A stretch of DNA of 64,000 nucleotides, taken from the NCBI GenBank assembly GCA_003990955.1, contig BIFV01000005.1:62001-126000 (forward strand), written 5' to 3'. The notes beneath the pieces are model-generated. The model was not told the DNA's origin, did no database searches, and saw only the letters and a list, made by a program, of their open reading frames with translations. The stretch is from Sporomusaceae bacterium FL31. Its GTDB lineage: Bacteria; Bacillota; Negativicutes; DSM-1736; Dendrosporobacteraceae. Numbering within the stretch: the first letter of the stretch is position 1; each line of letters starts with the position of its first letter. Shown here one piece after another: positions 1 through 8,580 of this stretch. A program made the position numbers and the translations under genes.

Positions 1-608
1 TTGTCCGTTATGTATTCCGGAAAGAATATCGACTCTATTATTGGCTTTGCATCCTCTACGGTGCCAGAAAACAGATCTTTATTACTTTTGGTCCCTGGGT
101 ATTGGTTGACGTTTTTAAAGAGCCAGTCACAACCATGACGATTTTATTTTTTATTATTTCTGTAACCGGGATATTCGTAAAACCACTGATTGGCTATCTC
201 ATTGATCATGTGGGTGAGCGATTTGTTCTGACAGCTGAAGCAATCGCCTTCTTTTTTGTCTGTCTGGGTTATGCTTATACGGCTGATTTATTCAGCCCCA
301 GCACTGCACTGTTCATCATTAACGCTTGCTATGTATTAGATCAGACCATGAATTCGGTCGGAATGGCACGGGCAACGTATTTGAAGAAAATTGCGGTTGC
401 CCCTGAAGATGTTTCTCCGACCCTTTCGCTCGGAACAAGTATTGATCATATTGTCACGATGTTTTTGCCGATCCTGGGAGGCATGGTCTGGTACAATAGT
501 GGCCCCAATGGCTATAAATACGTCTTCATTGGCGGAGCCATTATCGCATTATTTAATTTTGGCTCAGCACTGCTAATCAAAGTACAAAAACCAGCGAATG
601 CTTCATAG
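1..608 (+). CDS. MFS transporter, C-terminal part (5' end outside window)
   Basis: The reading frame is open from base 3 with no stop, so about 201 C-terminal residues are present and the true start lies upstream. The protein is hydrophobic, with roughly six membrane segments and short polar loops such as GARKQ and DHVGER, as in the second half of a 12-helix major facilitator transporter. The loop PLIGYLIDHVGERFVL has the G-x-x-x-D-x-x-G-x-R pattern found between helices 8 and 9 of this superfamily. The substrate cannot be told. A TTG inside the frame at 102 could be mistaken for a start, but it lies in the middle of coding sequence. Confidence 0.8.
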   Translation, partial: VRYVFRKEYRLYYWLCILYGARKQIFITFGPWVLVDVFKEPVTTMTILFFIISVTGIFVKPLIGYLIDHVGERFVLTAEAIAFFFVCLGYAYTADLFSPSTALFIINACYVLDQTMNSVGMARATYLKKIAVAPEDVSPTLSLGTSIDHIVTMFLPILGGMVWYNSGPNGYKYVFIGGAIIALFNFGSALLIKVQKPANAS

Positions 609-711
609 TAGTAATTACAGGCCACGAGCTACACCCAAAGACTGCAGCTCATGGTAGCGCAGAACTTTTAGCGTAGCTCGTAGTTGAAACGACGGTTCAT
701 CAAATCAGGAG

Positions 712-1983
712 GTGGCTTGCATCTTTAAGAAACCAGCGTTTTTTTCTAAAATACACATGCCGGATATTAGAGCCAGGGAATTTCTCCGCTACTTGGGTCC
801 CGGCATTCTGGTAACAGTTGGCTTTATTGATCCAGGCAACTGGGCTGCAAACATTGCGGCTGGAGCAGACTTTGGCTACAACCTGCTATGGATTGTTACA
901 TTGTCTACTCTGATGCTGATTATTCTCCAGCACAATGCTGCCCATTTAGGGATAGCCACTGGGTATTGTTTATCAGAAGCCTGTGTTGCTTTTTTGCCCA
1001 AATGGGTTTCGAACCTTGTTCTGTTATCAGCCATCGCAGCAGCAGCAGCTACGGCCATGGCTGAAATTCTTGGCATGGCCATTGGTGTAAAACTGCTACT
1101 AGGAATTCCAATTCAAATTGGCGCTGTTGCTGCAGCCTGTACGGCATTTTTCCTGCTATGGACCAATTCATACCGTCGGCTGGAGAAATGGATTGTCGGT
1201 TTTGTCTCGCTTATCGGCTTTTCTTTTCTATTTGAACTGACTTTAGTCAATGTTGACTGGCTTCAGGCAGGAAAAGGCTGGGTTACTCCAAGCGCTCCCC
1301 TGGGCTCCATGCCTATTATCATGAGCATATTAGGCGCAGTGGTAATGCCGCATAATCTATTTCTTCATTCTGAAATCATTCAAAGTCGTCAGTGGAATCT
1401 TGAAAATGATGCCGTTATTACCCGTCAACTCCGTTATGAATTCTATGATACGCTATTTTCAATGATTATTGGCTGGACAATTAACAGCGCCATGATCATT
1501 CTGGCAACTGCCACTTTTTTTCAGCATTCCATCTCGGTGGAATCACTAGAGCAAACCAAAGATCTCCTGAGCCCGCTGCTCGGTGAAGCAGCGTCAAACA
1601 TTTTTGCTTTGGCACTGCTGTTTGCCGGAATTGCCTCAACGACCACGGCCGGGATAGCAGGCGGCAGCATCTTTGCCGGTTGGTTTGGCGAACCTTACAA
1701 TATCAGAGATCCTCACACCCGCTGGGGCATTACCATTACCTATCTAGCAGCTGTCATCATTATCTTTTTCATCGCCGATCCTTTAGCCGGCTTGATTACC
1801 TCGCAGATCTTATTAAGCATTCAGCTTCCCATCACCATTTTCAGTCAAATTTACCTGACGTCTTCCCCCACTGTCATGGGGAAATATTCAAATAAAACTT
1901 TTACCAAAATCGTCTTGTTTATTATCGGAATCATCGTTACCTTTCTGAATATTTGGCTGTTAATTGACTACCTAATAACCTAA
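712..1983 (+). CDS. Nramp-family divalent metal ion transporter
   Basis: Inner-membrane proton-coupled Mn2+/Fe2+ importer of the Nramp (MntH) family, up to 423 aa with about 11 membrane helices. Both halves of the metal site are visible: DPGNW in helix 1 (about residues 40-44) and MPHN in helix 6 (about 212-215). The methionine of the second motif is the family's marker for transition-metal selectivity. The start is awkward. An AGGAGGTG sequence at 707-714 overlaps the GTG at 712, so this GTG cannot be served by it; the next in-frame ATG (757) is too far away, although it begins close to the conserved part. A non-canonical ATC at 721 would be at the ideal distance. No Mn- or Fe-responsive operator was recognised upstream. 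Confidence 0.9.
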   Translation: MACIFKKPAFFSKIHMPDIRAREFLRYLGPGILVTVGFIDPGNWAANIAAGADFGYNLLWIVTLSTLMLIILQHNAAHLGIATGYCLSEACVAFLPKWVSNLVLLSAIAAAAATAMAEILGMAIGVKLLLGIPIQIGAVAAACTAFFLLWTNSYRRLEKWIVGFVSLIGFSFLFELTLVNVDWLQAGKGWVTPSAPLGSMPIIMSILGAVVMPHNLFLHSEIIQSRQWNLENDAVITRQLRYEFYDTLFSMIIGWTINSAMIILATATFFQHSISVESLEQTKDLLSPLLGEAASNIFALALLFAGIASTTTAGIAGGSIFAGWFGEPYNIRDPHTRWGITITYLAAVIIIFFIADPLAGLITSQILLSIQLPITIFSQIYLTSSPTVMGKYSNKTFTKIVLFIIGIIVTFLNIWLLIDYLIT

Positions 1984-1989
1984 GCTGCT

Positions 1990-2748
1990 TCACACTTGTA
2001 AAATTGGAACTGGTGAATATAACGGATCATTTTTAAAATCCAATTCTACAATGTAATGCTCCAAATCCCGTTTTTTCCCAAGCAATGGTCGTTGTACCCG
2101 CCCGTTTTGGCAAGCAGTCAAGCTTGCAATATTGTTATTTAGCATATCAATCGTATATAATCCCAAATTAGCAATCAGGGCGCATAGGTCATGCTGCACA
2201 AAGCGTAATTTTTCCAGTTCAGCATTAATGTACTCACCAAGCCCGTCAGGGAAAGTCATTGGCTGCATTAAACTGCCCACTGACCGCCCATGCTCATCGA
2301 CATATTCAATCCATTCCCACTTAAGCGGCAGCGTTTTGCCATACATCTTTTTTATAAAGCAGCGTGCCTCACAGCGCCAATGAAAATTTGTTTGAATTCC
2401 ATGTTCTGCCGCTTGCTTTGCCAACCGCGCCTGATTGGTATTTTCCTCATATAAGATTAATGCCGCCAAATTTACGGACGTCTCGGTATCAACCAACTCA
2501 ATCCAAGTTGCAGGATGGACTGGTGCAATATTGCCATAGTCCAAACTACGCTCATAATTATACGTATAGCGGCAAACCTCGGTGATTGAATTCAGCAAGG
2601 CTGATGCATCCAGCACCTTGGCCTGCTTACAGTCGCTGCTGACTTGCTGCCAAAATACATTCAGCGTGTCAATCACTTTAAATTTACTTGTTGCCTTACT
2701 GTCCGCGAAGCGCTTACCTTGTTTCAAAATATCTTGGTAAATTTGCAT
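1990..2748 (-). CDS. Conserved-looking protein of unknown function
   Basis: I do not recognise this 252-residue soluble protein. It has no signal peptide or membrane segment, is rich in Trp, Tyr and Cys, and contains the clusters WRCEARC and KWEWIEYVDEHGRS around the middle. The frame is open further upstream, but an AGAGGGG ribosome binding site at 2755-2761 sits six bases before the ATG at 2748, so that start is chosen over the longer 282-residue version. It faces the Nramp gene tail to tail with only six bases between stops. No partner gene suggests a role. Confidence 0.6.
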   Translation of the reverse strand: MQIYQDILKQGKRFADSKATSKFKVIDTLNVFWQQVSSDCKQAKVLDASALLNSITEVCRYTYNYERSLDYGNIAPVHPATWIELVDTETSVNLAALILYEENTNQARLAKQAAEHGIQTNFHWRCEARCFIKKMYGKTLPLKWEWIEYVDEHGRSVGSLMQPMTFPDGLGEYINAELEKLRFVQHDLCALIANLGLYTIDMLNNNIASLTACQNGRVQRPLLGKKRDLEHYIVELDFKNDPLYSPVPILQV

Positions 2749-2944
2749 AGTATTCCCCTCTGGTTTATAGCGATTACCGGGCTTCCAGGCCCCATCGCCG
2801 TAGTAAGAAATCCTAATCATCTCCGACAAAACAGTCACAGGTTTGATAGCGATTCGTGCTATCCGCTAACTCTAGTTTGTCCGAAACAAGGAATAATAAT
2901 ATGCATCATCCCAAAAAGCCCATTTAGATTCAACAAACAACCAT

Positions 2945-2991
2945 AAAGCAAAGAGGGACTTAAGGTTTAACCCTAAGTCCCTCTTTGCTTT
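2945..2991 (-). terminator. Strong hairpin after the response-regulator gene
   Basis: Arms of about 20 bases (2945-2965 and 2971-2991) pair with a single mismatch around a short loop. The hairpin lies directly downstream of the response-regulator stop at 2999 and can work in both directions. Confidence 0.8.
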
Positions 2992-2998
2992 AGTTGAT

Positions 2999-3772
2999 TT
3001 ATAATATGCCTTGCTTTTTTACAAGTTCAAACTCAGCACCCTTTAGGCAAGCCTCATTCCGGAAAAACATGGTATAATCCCGCGTATAGCAGATAATTTT
3101 AAGCGCACTGCCAGCAGCCAGTATACTGGCCATAACATCGGCAAAACCGGACGCCGAATTCCCATTCAGTGCATTGCAGCAAGTAAAATTAAAGTTCACA
3201 TAGCGTGGCTGGGATTCCGACTTATCAGCAATGAGTGAAATTAATTCTGAAAAGTCACAACCAGTAAAATCTTTTAAGATCGTAATATGAATATGATTGT
3301 CACGATTTTCGAACATAAACGGTTTTGCTAAAATTCCTGTATTATTACAATACCCGGTCTCAGGTGCTGTTAATTTACTGGCAGTTTCTTGCCCCGTCCC
3401 AGGGATAGTGCAGTCCTGTAAGACCTCATTCATGACTGCAAGTAACTTATCTTCTTTAAATGGCTTTAAAACATAGCTTTTTGCCCCCGCCTGCAAAGCA
3501 TCAAATACTTTATGCTTTTGTCCTAAAGCACTTACCATAATGACTTTAGCCTCAGGATCAATGGCAATAATCTGAGCTAAAGCTGAAATTCCGTCAACCC
3601 CAGGCATGGTAATATCCATAGTAACCAAGTCAGGCTGATGCCTTTGATAAGCCAACACAGCCTGTTCTCCGTTTATGGCTTCGCCAACAATCACATGCCC
3701 TGCTTTTGTCAGCATATTCCCAATTGTTTTTCTCATCATTAAAGCATCATCAACAATTAATACCCGCGCCAT
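2999..3772 (-). CDS. CheY-like response regulator with C-terminal STAS-like domain
   Basis: 257 aa. Residues 1-120 are a complete receiver domain with the acidic pair D8-D9, phospho-acceptor D53 in TMDITMPG, S81 in MVSALG and K103 in VLKPF. After a linker, residues about 150-250 form a second alpha/beta region whose pattern (a strand VNFNFTCCNALN, then a helix and LKIICYTRD) resembles STAS domains, as in anti-sigma antagonists; this assignment is by eye. There is no DNA-binding domain, so output is probably protein-protein. The start overlaps the end of the kinase gene by 23 bases, which argues for translational coupling and for this being the kinase's phosphorylation target. Confidence 0.8.
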   Translation of the reverse strand: MARVLIVDDALMMRKTIGNMLTKAGHVIVGEAINGEQAVLAYQRHQPDLVTMDITMPGVDGISALAQIIAIDPEAKVIMVSALGQKHKVFDALQAGAKSYVLKPFKEDKLLAVMNEVLQDCTIPGTGQETASKLTAPETGYCNNTGILAKPFMFENRDNHIHITILKDFTGCDFSELISLIADKSESQPRYVNFNFTCCNALNGNSASGFADVMASILAAGSALKIICYTRDYTMFFRNEACLKGAEFELVKKQGIL

Positions 3773-6167
3773 CTAGATCCTCCCTTTCCTTTTCAAACGA
3801 AATAACACTAAAATAGAGCTGTCCTAACTCTGTATCAATATTCCAGGTATGAGTTTCTGCGGCAGCATATTTTGCCGAAGCTCCTTTAGCCCATATGGTT
3901 ACAGGCGTACCAATATTGACATCCTCTTCCCATTCCGGCAGCTGCTGTAAAGCATTACCGACAATTGTATTGAAAAACTCAGCGAAAGCACTTTCCAAAA
4001 GATTTTGCTCATAAGAAGCCGCACCATCATGCCCCAAATACTGATCGGCTAACCGTGTTACCAGATTTTCATCAGCACTAATCATGAGTCTGCCGTTTAA
4101 ATTCCCAACTACGTCAATAAATGTAGAGATATTACGCATGGGGATAACATTCGCAGGTGAATCGACTACCATAACGTGTTTCTGCCCAATCCCAAAATCC
4201 TGCTGTAAATAACTGCTGGCCTGATTTAAGACCTGTTCACCAAAACTTTTCATATCAGCCCGCTTCACCTCACGAACCAGTGGGAGCACAAACCGGAAGG
4301 TTGTTCCTTTGCCTGGTTCACTGTTTATATCAATATGTCCCCGTAATTTTTCAACTTCACTTTGAACAGCGTATAAACCGACCCCACGCCCAGCCAGCTC
4401 CGTCGTGCACGTCGCAGTCGAAAATCCATCGGCAAAAATCAGCTGCATTGCTTCCTGATCCGTTAAAGCCTCGTTTGTACTGCAAATGCCTTTAGCAACT
4501 GCAAGCTCACGAATATACTGACCTTCGATTCCCCGACCGTCATCAGAAATACTAATTATAATATTTTCATCAGTTTCTTCAACCGTACAATGGATTCGCC
4601 CCTTTAGATCTTTAGCGGCCAGCATCCGTTCTTCAGCAGTCTCTAATCCATGCGCTACGGCATTGCGGAACACATGAATAAGAGTTTTGGCAAATTCATG
4701 ATATTGAGTAGGATCAACGAGGCACTCTGTCCCCCCAATCGTGAAGGGATAAATTTCTTTCTCCTGATTGGCAGCCATATTCACCACATAATCAGGATAC
4801 ATACTCAATAATTCCCGGAAGGGCTTATACCGCAAGCGGCGTAAATCAGCAATAAGTTGTTTGGCCTGGCAAGGTGCCAATAGTTTTTGAATTTTTTCTT
4901 CTAATTGCCGTAACTTATTACTTTCCACAATCACGGTCTCTTCTTGGAAGAAGAAGTTTTCCCCTAAAATATTCGATAACAATTTGAGTTCTTCTTCCAG
5001 CCAAAGGTTCAGTGCTGCAGTTGGATATACGGCAAATAAGTCATAAAGTGCAGCCTCCTGGCTCGTCTGACTACCAATATTCCGTAGTTTGGTCAGCTCA
5101 TTCTCAAGGTTATGTAAATGTCCACCCAAACGTTCCAGCCCTAATTGACTGAAAATCCCCTTCCATGTATGCATACTGCGGAAGATCACGCTGATTTTCT
5201 CGGCAGCTGTCCGATCAGATTTCAAAATGTTAGGAATTTCTTCTTGGATGAACAATTGATACTCGCGGACAGCTTTAATAAATTCCTGGTAGTGTGTAAC
5301 AGTCTGAACCACCATAGACAAAATATTTTTTTCTTCCTGGATGCGCTGTTCCATGACAATCCGTTCAGTAATGTCGGTAAGAATCAGCATAATTTCTTGA
5401 TGCTGCTGCTCAGATGTAGGTTCAATCAATTTATAATCAATCTTAATGGTATTTTGATCAAACATTAATTCTTCCGGCAATAGAGAAAAGTAATTCTCAC
5501 GTAGAAATTCATCGCCTTCTTGAAAAATCTTATCAAATAATGCTTTCACAAAATTCTGTTGCTGCTCATCATCAGGATAAAGCAGCGCCGGAATAGCTTG
5601 GTTTCCAATTTCCTGATTAAAGATCATGACACATTCTGCACTATACTCGCCGGCAACCCGTAAATCAGGTCCAAATGACAAAAAACCCTGGCCTACATTA
5701 TCCAATAAGTTGCGCAATTTGCCAACCGCTTCAGTGAGCTCTAGTTTTTGCTGCTCAATCTCAGCCCGGGACTTTTCTAAATCACCTAGTGCCTGCCGCA
5801 AGCTTGAATCATTAATTTTAATGCAGTGAACCATCCAGTTCATATCACGCATAAGTCCCACAAGTTCGTTCTCATCGCCATCGTCATTGCTTGAGTTGGG
5901 TACATCCAGGTGTACATCATAACGGCCTTTTTTTACCTCTAAGCAAAACTCTTTCATTTTGTTTAGATGGCGGGTAAAGAAAAAATGCATCACGGTTCCC
6001 GGCGCCAAGAGACCAGCCAGCAAGGTCCCCATTAGAGCCATAGCCATCGCAGTATGAAATGACGTATTGGCCAGCAGCCCATTCTGGGCACCGACCCAAA
6101 ATACGATAATAAGTGGCACAATGCCAAAAGCCAAAACAATAAATTTCATCCGATTTCCAATCGTCAA
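3750..6167 (-). CDS. Membrane CheA-like histidine kinase with PAS, HPt, ATPase and C-terminal CheX-type domain
   Basis: About 805 aa from the TTG at 6167, which has a GAGAGG site eight bases before it; an open frame runs 57 bases further up. Order: two membrane helices (first 80 residues), a HAMP-like and coiled-coil stretch, a PAS-like region, an HPt domain with the phospho-histidine in MHTWKG (about residue 332), a HATPase with N box HVFRNAVAHGLE, G1 box DDGRGI and G2 box GRGVGL, and a final ~150 residues resembling CheX. That end keeps the CheC/CheX phosphatase pattern S-x3-E-x2-N within ESAFAEFFNTIVGNAL. No CheW-like P5 domain was seen, so it is not a standard chemotaxis CheA. Kinase and putative phosphatase in one chain, overlapping a CheY-like gene, suggests a self-contained relay. 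Its promoter carries a Fur box. Confidence 0.82.
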   Translation of the reverse strand: MTIGNRMKFIVLAFGIVPLIIVFWVGAQNGLLANTSFHTAMAMALMGTLLAGLLAPGTVMHFFFTRHLNKMKEFCLEVKKGRYDVHLDVPNSSNDDGDENELVGLMRDMNWMVHCIKINDSSLRQALGDLEKSRAEIEQQKLELTEAVGKLRNLLDNVGQGFLSFGPDLRVAGEYSAECVMIFNQEIGNQAIPALLYPDDEQQQNFVKALFDKIFQEGDEFLRENYFSLLPEELMFDQNTIKIDYKLIEPTSEQQHQEIMLILTDITERIVMEQRIQEEKNILSMVVQTVTHYQEFIKAVREYQLFIQEEIPNILKSDRTAAEKISVIFRSMHTWKGIFSQLGLERLGGHLHNLENELTKLRNIGSQTSQEAALYDLFAVYPTAALNLWLEEELKLLSNILGENFFFQEETVIVESNKLRQLEEKIQKLLAPCQAKQLIADLRRLRYKPFRELLSMYPDYVVNMAANQEKEIYPFTIGGTECLVDPTQYHEFAKTLIHVFRNAVAHGLETAEERMLAAKDLKGRIHCTVEETDENIIISISDDGRGIEGQYIRELAVAKGICSTNEALTDQEAMQLIFADGFSTATCTTELAGRGVGLYAVQSEVEKLRGHIDINSEPGKGTTFRFVLPLVREVKRADMKSFGEQVLNQASSYLQQDFGIGQKHVMVVDSPANVIPMRNISTFIDVVGNLNGRLMISADENLVTRLADQYLGHDGAASYEQNLLESAFAEFFNTIVGNALQQLPEWEEDVNIGTPVTIWAKGASAKYAAAETHTWNIDTELGQLYFSVISFEKEREDLDGAGINC

Positions 6168-6209
6168 TGTTTGCACCCTCTCGCAATTAATACTAATAAC
6201 AGGAAATAC

Positions 6210-6228
6210 GAGAATGATTATCATTATC
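6210..6228 (-). promoter_or_regulatory. Fur box
   Basis: Read on the minus strand, this matches the classical 19-base Fur consensus at 18 of 19 positions (GATAATGATAATCATT then CTC). It is the centre of a longer, almost perfect palindrome (arms 6201-6211 and 6228-6238), placed just after the -10 element and about 45 bases before the kinase start. Iron-dependent repression of the kinase/regulator operon follows by analogy. Confidence 0.8.
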
Positions 6229-6237
6229 GTATTTCCT

Positions 6238-6266
6238 ATTATTACCGATTCTATTTATTCTGTCAA
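6238..6266 (-). promoter_or_regulatory. Sigma-A type promoter of the kinase/regulator operon
   Basis: TTGACA (6261-6266) and AATAAT (6238-6243) are separated by exactly 17 bases on the minus strand. The predicted start of transcription falls inside the Fur palindrome. Confidence 0.75.
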
Positions 6267-6284
6267 GCCTGCATAAAAGTAAAC

Positions 6285-6314
6285 AAAGACCAAGCTAATT
6301 ATAGCTTGGTCTTT
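6285..6314 (-). terminator. Intrinsic terminator of the doxX-like gene
   Basis: Perfect 13-base arms (AAAGACCAAGCTA and its complement) with a four-base loop, 35 bases after the DoxX stop on the minus strand. The arm ends supply short T runs on both sides. It also shields the kinase promoter from read-through. Confidence 0.75.
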
Positions 6315-6348
6315 AAATTTGAACCTATCAATTGAATGAATTGAAGCA

Positions 6349-6765
6349 TTACCTTCGCCTAAAATTTTCATCAAAACTGTAGCGCCCAGGGCCAATCAAA
6401 ATTAAGCTTAAAAATAAAATACCAAGCTCAATAGGCTGCGCTGCCCCGGCAAACCCCACTCCAGATGCAAATTTAGTGCTGATAGCTACAATCATAGTCA
6501 GTGTTAGCAGCATGCTGGCAATGCGGAAAAAAAGGCCTAGCAGCAATAAAAGACCGCCGCCAAACTCGGCAAATGCCGCCATGAATCCCCAGAAAGCAGG
6601 CGCAAAGGTAATTCCAAAATTACCGACAGCTGCACCCAGTTTCGTCCAGGTTGCCAAACCACCGCTAATTTTAGGCCAACCATGATACATAAACATCATG
6701 CCAATTCCCAACCGTAATATGAGCAACCCTAAATCCCGGTGCCTATCCCAACTTGTAAAGATCAT
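6349..6765 (-). CDS. DoxX-family membrane protein
   Basis: 138 aa with four predicted membrane helices. It has the usual family features: an N-terminal GLLILRLGIGMMFMYHGWPK stretch with a conserved His in the first helix, a glycine-rich FAEFGGGLLLLLGLFFR helix, and a C-terminal LILIGPGRYSFDE close to the family's GPG-x-x-S-x-D signature. Relatives are small integral membrane proteins, some linked to redox or thiol stress; no enzymatic role can be assigned here. The ATG at 6765 is chosen because AGGAGG (6773-6778) precedes it; the frame is open 42 bases further upstream without a ribosome binding site. Confidence 0.85.
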   Translation of the reverse strand: MIFTSWDRHRDLGLLILRLGIGMMFMYHGWPKISGGLATWTKLGAAVGNFGITFAPAFWGFMAAFAEFGGGLLLLLGLFFRIASMLLTLTMIVAISTKFASGVGFAGAAQPIELGILFLSLILIGPGRYSFDENFRRR

Positions 6766-6958
6766 ATTAAGTCCTCCTGCTATTTTATATTTCAACGATT
6801 GCAACAAAGTAAATAATTTCTTTCATTAGTTTTCGCATTTCGGTTTTGCCCATACAATGAAAAGTTTAACAACTTTTCCTATGTTTCATAGTAATTGATA
6901 AGAACAAACAAGGAATATGCTAAAAGCAAACTAAACAGCAGTATTGTTGAAATACTAA

Positions 6959-8374
6959 CTAAACCAAACCAGTCAAGGTGTAAGCAAGTATTCCAATAAA
7001 TCCAACCGTTGCTTTTAAAAGCGTCAGAATAAAAACATCATAATAGGATTCTTTATGGGTTAACCCACATACTGCAATTAAAGTCACCAGTGCTCCACCG
7101 TGCGGTACGGTATCCAAGCCAGCTGATGCCAAGCAGGCAATCCGATGAACGACCTCGGCCTCTATGCCCACGTTTTGAGCCCAGGCTAGCCACTCCTGGC
7201 CGAGCATTCCAAGGGCAATGGTAATCCCCCCTGACGAAGAACCCGTAAAAGCTACCATAATGTTTGTAGTGATCACTTCAGATAATAGCGGCCCATACCC
7301 TATCTTTAAATTCAGCAGTGCACTCTTGATGGATTGAAATCCAGAAAGACTGGCAATGACAGCTCCAAAAGCATACCCTGATGCCGTGTTTAGGATAGCG
7401 CTCACCGAAGATATGGCCCCAGAGTTTAATGGCGAAATAATCCCGCCGTGTAAACAAATTCTTTTGCGCCCGATAACCGCCGCACAGATAATTCCTAATA
7501 GTAAGGCAATGTCAATAGACCAAATTGCCTGAATGCGATCCACACTGGCACTGAGCAGCGGCAAACGAAGAGGCTTAAGAGCTGCCAGGCTTTGTGTATT
7601 CCAATGGTGAGCAAAATTCCAATGAAAAGGATTACTCATGTAGATATTGACCACAATGACGACAATTAACGGTATGATAGCTGCACACCAATGAGGCAGC
7701 CCTGACTCAATTGGCTGAGGTTCATTCTGCTGATGCTCTCCATAGCCTTCCCCGGCAGCAGCCAGCTTTTTATGCCGATAGCAGATCCACGCCCAGCCAA
7801 AACAAAAATAAGCTGCAGCACCGATAAAGCCTAATATCGGGCTAGCCCAGGTTGTCGTCCCAAAGAAAGTGGTGGGGATAATGTTCTGAATTTGCGGTGT
7901 ACCAGGTAATGCCACCATGGCATAAGTAAAAATTCCCATCCATAACGTGGCCGGAATAAGCTTTTTGGGAATACCGGCTTCACGAAACAGAATAGCCGCA
8001 AATGGATACATAACAAAGGCCACTACAAAGACGCTTAAGCCGCCATAGGTCAGCACTCCGCAGCCAAGCAGTACAGCTAACACTGCACGTTCTTTCCCAA
8101 GAGTACGCACAATTGCTGCCGCTATTGAATTTGCAAGACCGCCTTCCTCCATAATTTTGGCAAAAACAGCTCCCAGCAAAAATACAGGAAAATAGGTCTT
8201 TACATATTCAGCAATCTTTGTCATATAGATTTCACTGAACACCGGCATTAATTCATAACCGCTGCCAATAGCACCAATCATTGCAAATAATGGCGCAAAG
8301 AGAATAATTGAATAACCGCGATAAGCAAAAATCATTAATAACAGCAAGCTAACTAGAATCATTGCAAAATCCAT
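6959..8374 (-). CDS. GntP-family permease (organic acid:H+ symporter)
   Basis: 471 aa, 12 or more hydrophobic segments. The sequence fits the GntP superfamily (gluconate, 3-hydroxybutyrate and related carboxylate transporters): a conserved ALPGTPQIQNIIPT loop near residue 160, a GGLSVFVVAF helix before it, and a C-terminal region SSGGITIALG followed by DTVPHGGALVT, which is typical of the hydroxybutyrate-permease branch. An AAGGAG site lies ahead of the ATG. It stands alone, with no catabolic gene adjacent in the same direction, so the substrate is open. Confidence 0.85.
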   Translation of the reverse strand: MDFAMILVSLLLLMIFAYRGYSIILFAPLFAMIGAIGSGYELMPVFSEIYMTKIAEYVKTYFPVFLLGAVFAKIMEEGGLANSIAAAIVRTLGKERAVLAVLLGCGVLTYGGLSVFVVAFVMYPFAAILFREAGIPKKLIPATLWMGIFTYAMVALPGTPQIQNIIPTTFFGTTTWASPILGFIGAAAYFCFGWAWICYRHKKLAAAGEGYGEHQQNEPQPIESGLPHWCAAIIPLIVVIVVNIYMSNPFHWNFAHHWNTQSLAALKPLRLPLLSASVDRIQAIWSIDIALLLGIICAAVIGRKRICLHGGIISPLNSGAISSVSAILNTASGYAFGAVIASLSGFQSIKSALLNLKIGYGPLLSEVITTNIMVAFTGSSSGGITIALGMLGQEWLAWAQNVGIEAEVVHRIACLASAGLDTVPHGGALVTLIAVCGLTHKESYYDVFILTLLKATVGFIGILAYTLTGLV

Positions 8375-8517
8375 GCTTGAACTCCTTCTGCCGCATCAGT
8401 CAGTTTCTATGTATAATAAATATTTCCACATAGTTCCCGTATCCCCTGCCAGTTAACCCCTCAGCAAACTGCCCCAGGTACACTGGCTTAGAAATATAGG
8501 CTGCTACTTTGCCCACT

Positions 8518-8580
8518 CAATAAACAAAAGTATCTGCTAAAGGTTTTTCAAAACCATTTACAGATACTTTTTGTTTATTG
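8518..8580 (-). terminator. Long hairpin overlapping the 3' end of the Mrr-like gene
   Basis: CAATAAACAAAAGTATCTG (8518-8536) pairs with 8561-8580, and the inner bases pair again through AGGTTTT/AAAACC. The outer arm contains the stop codon of the gene ending at 8575. T-rich sequence follows on the minus strand. Confidence 0.65.
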
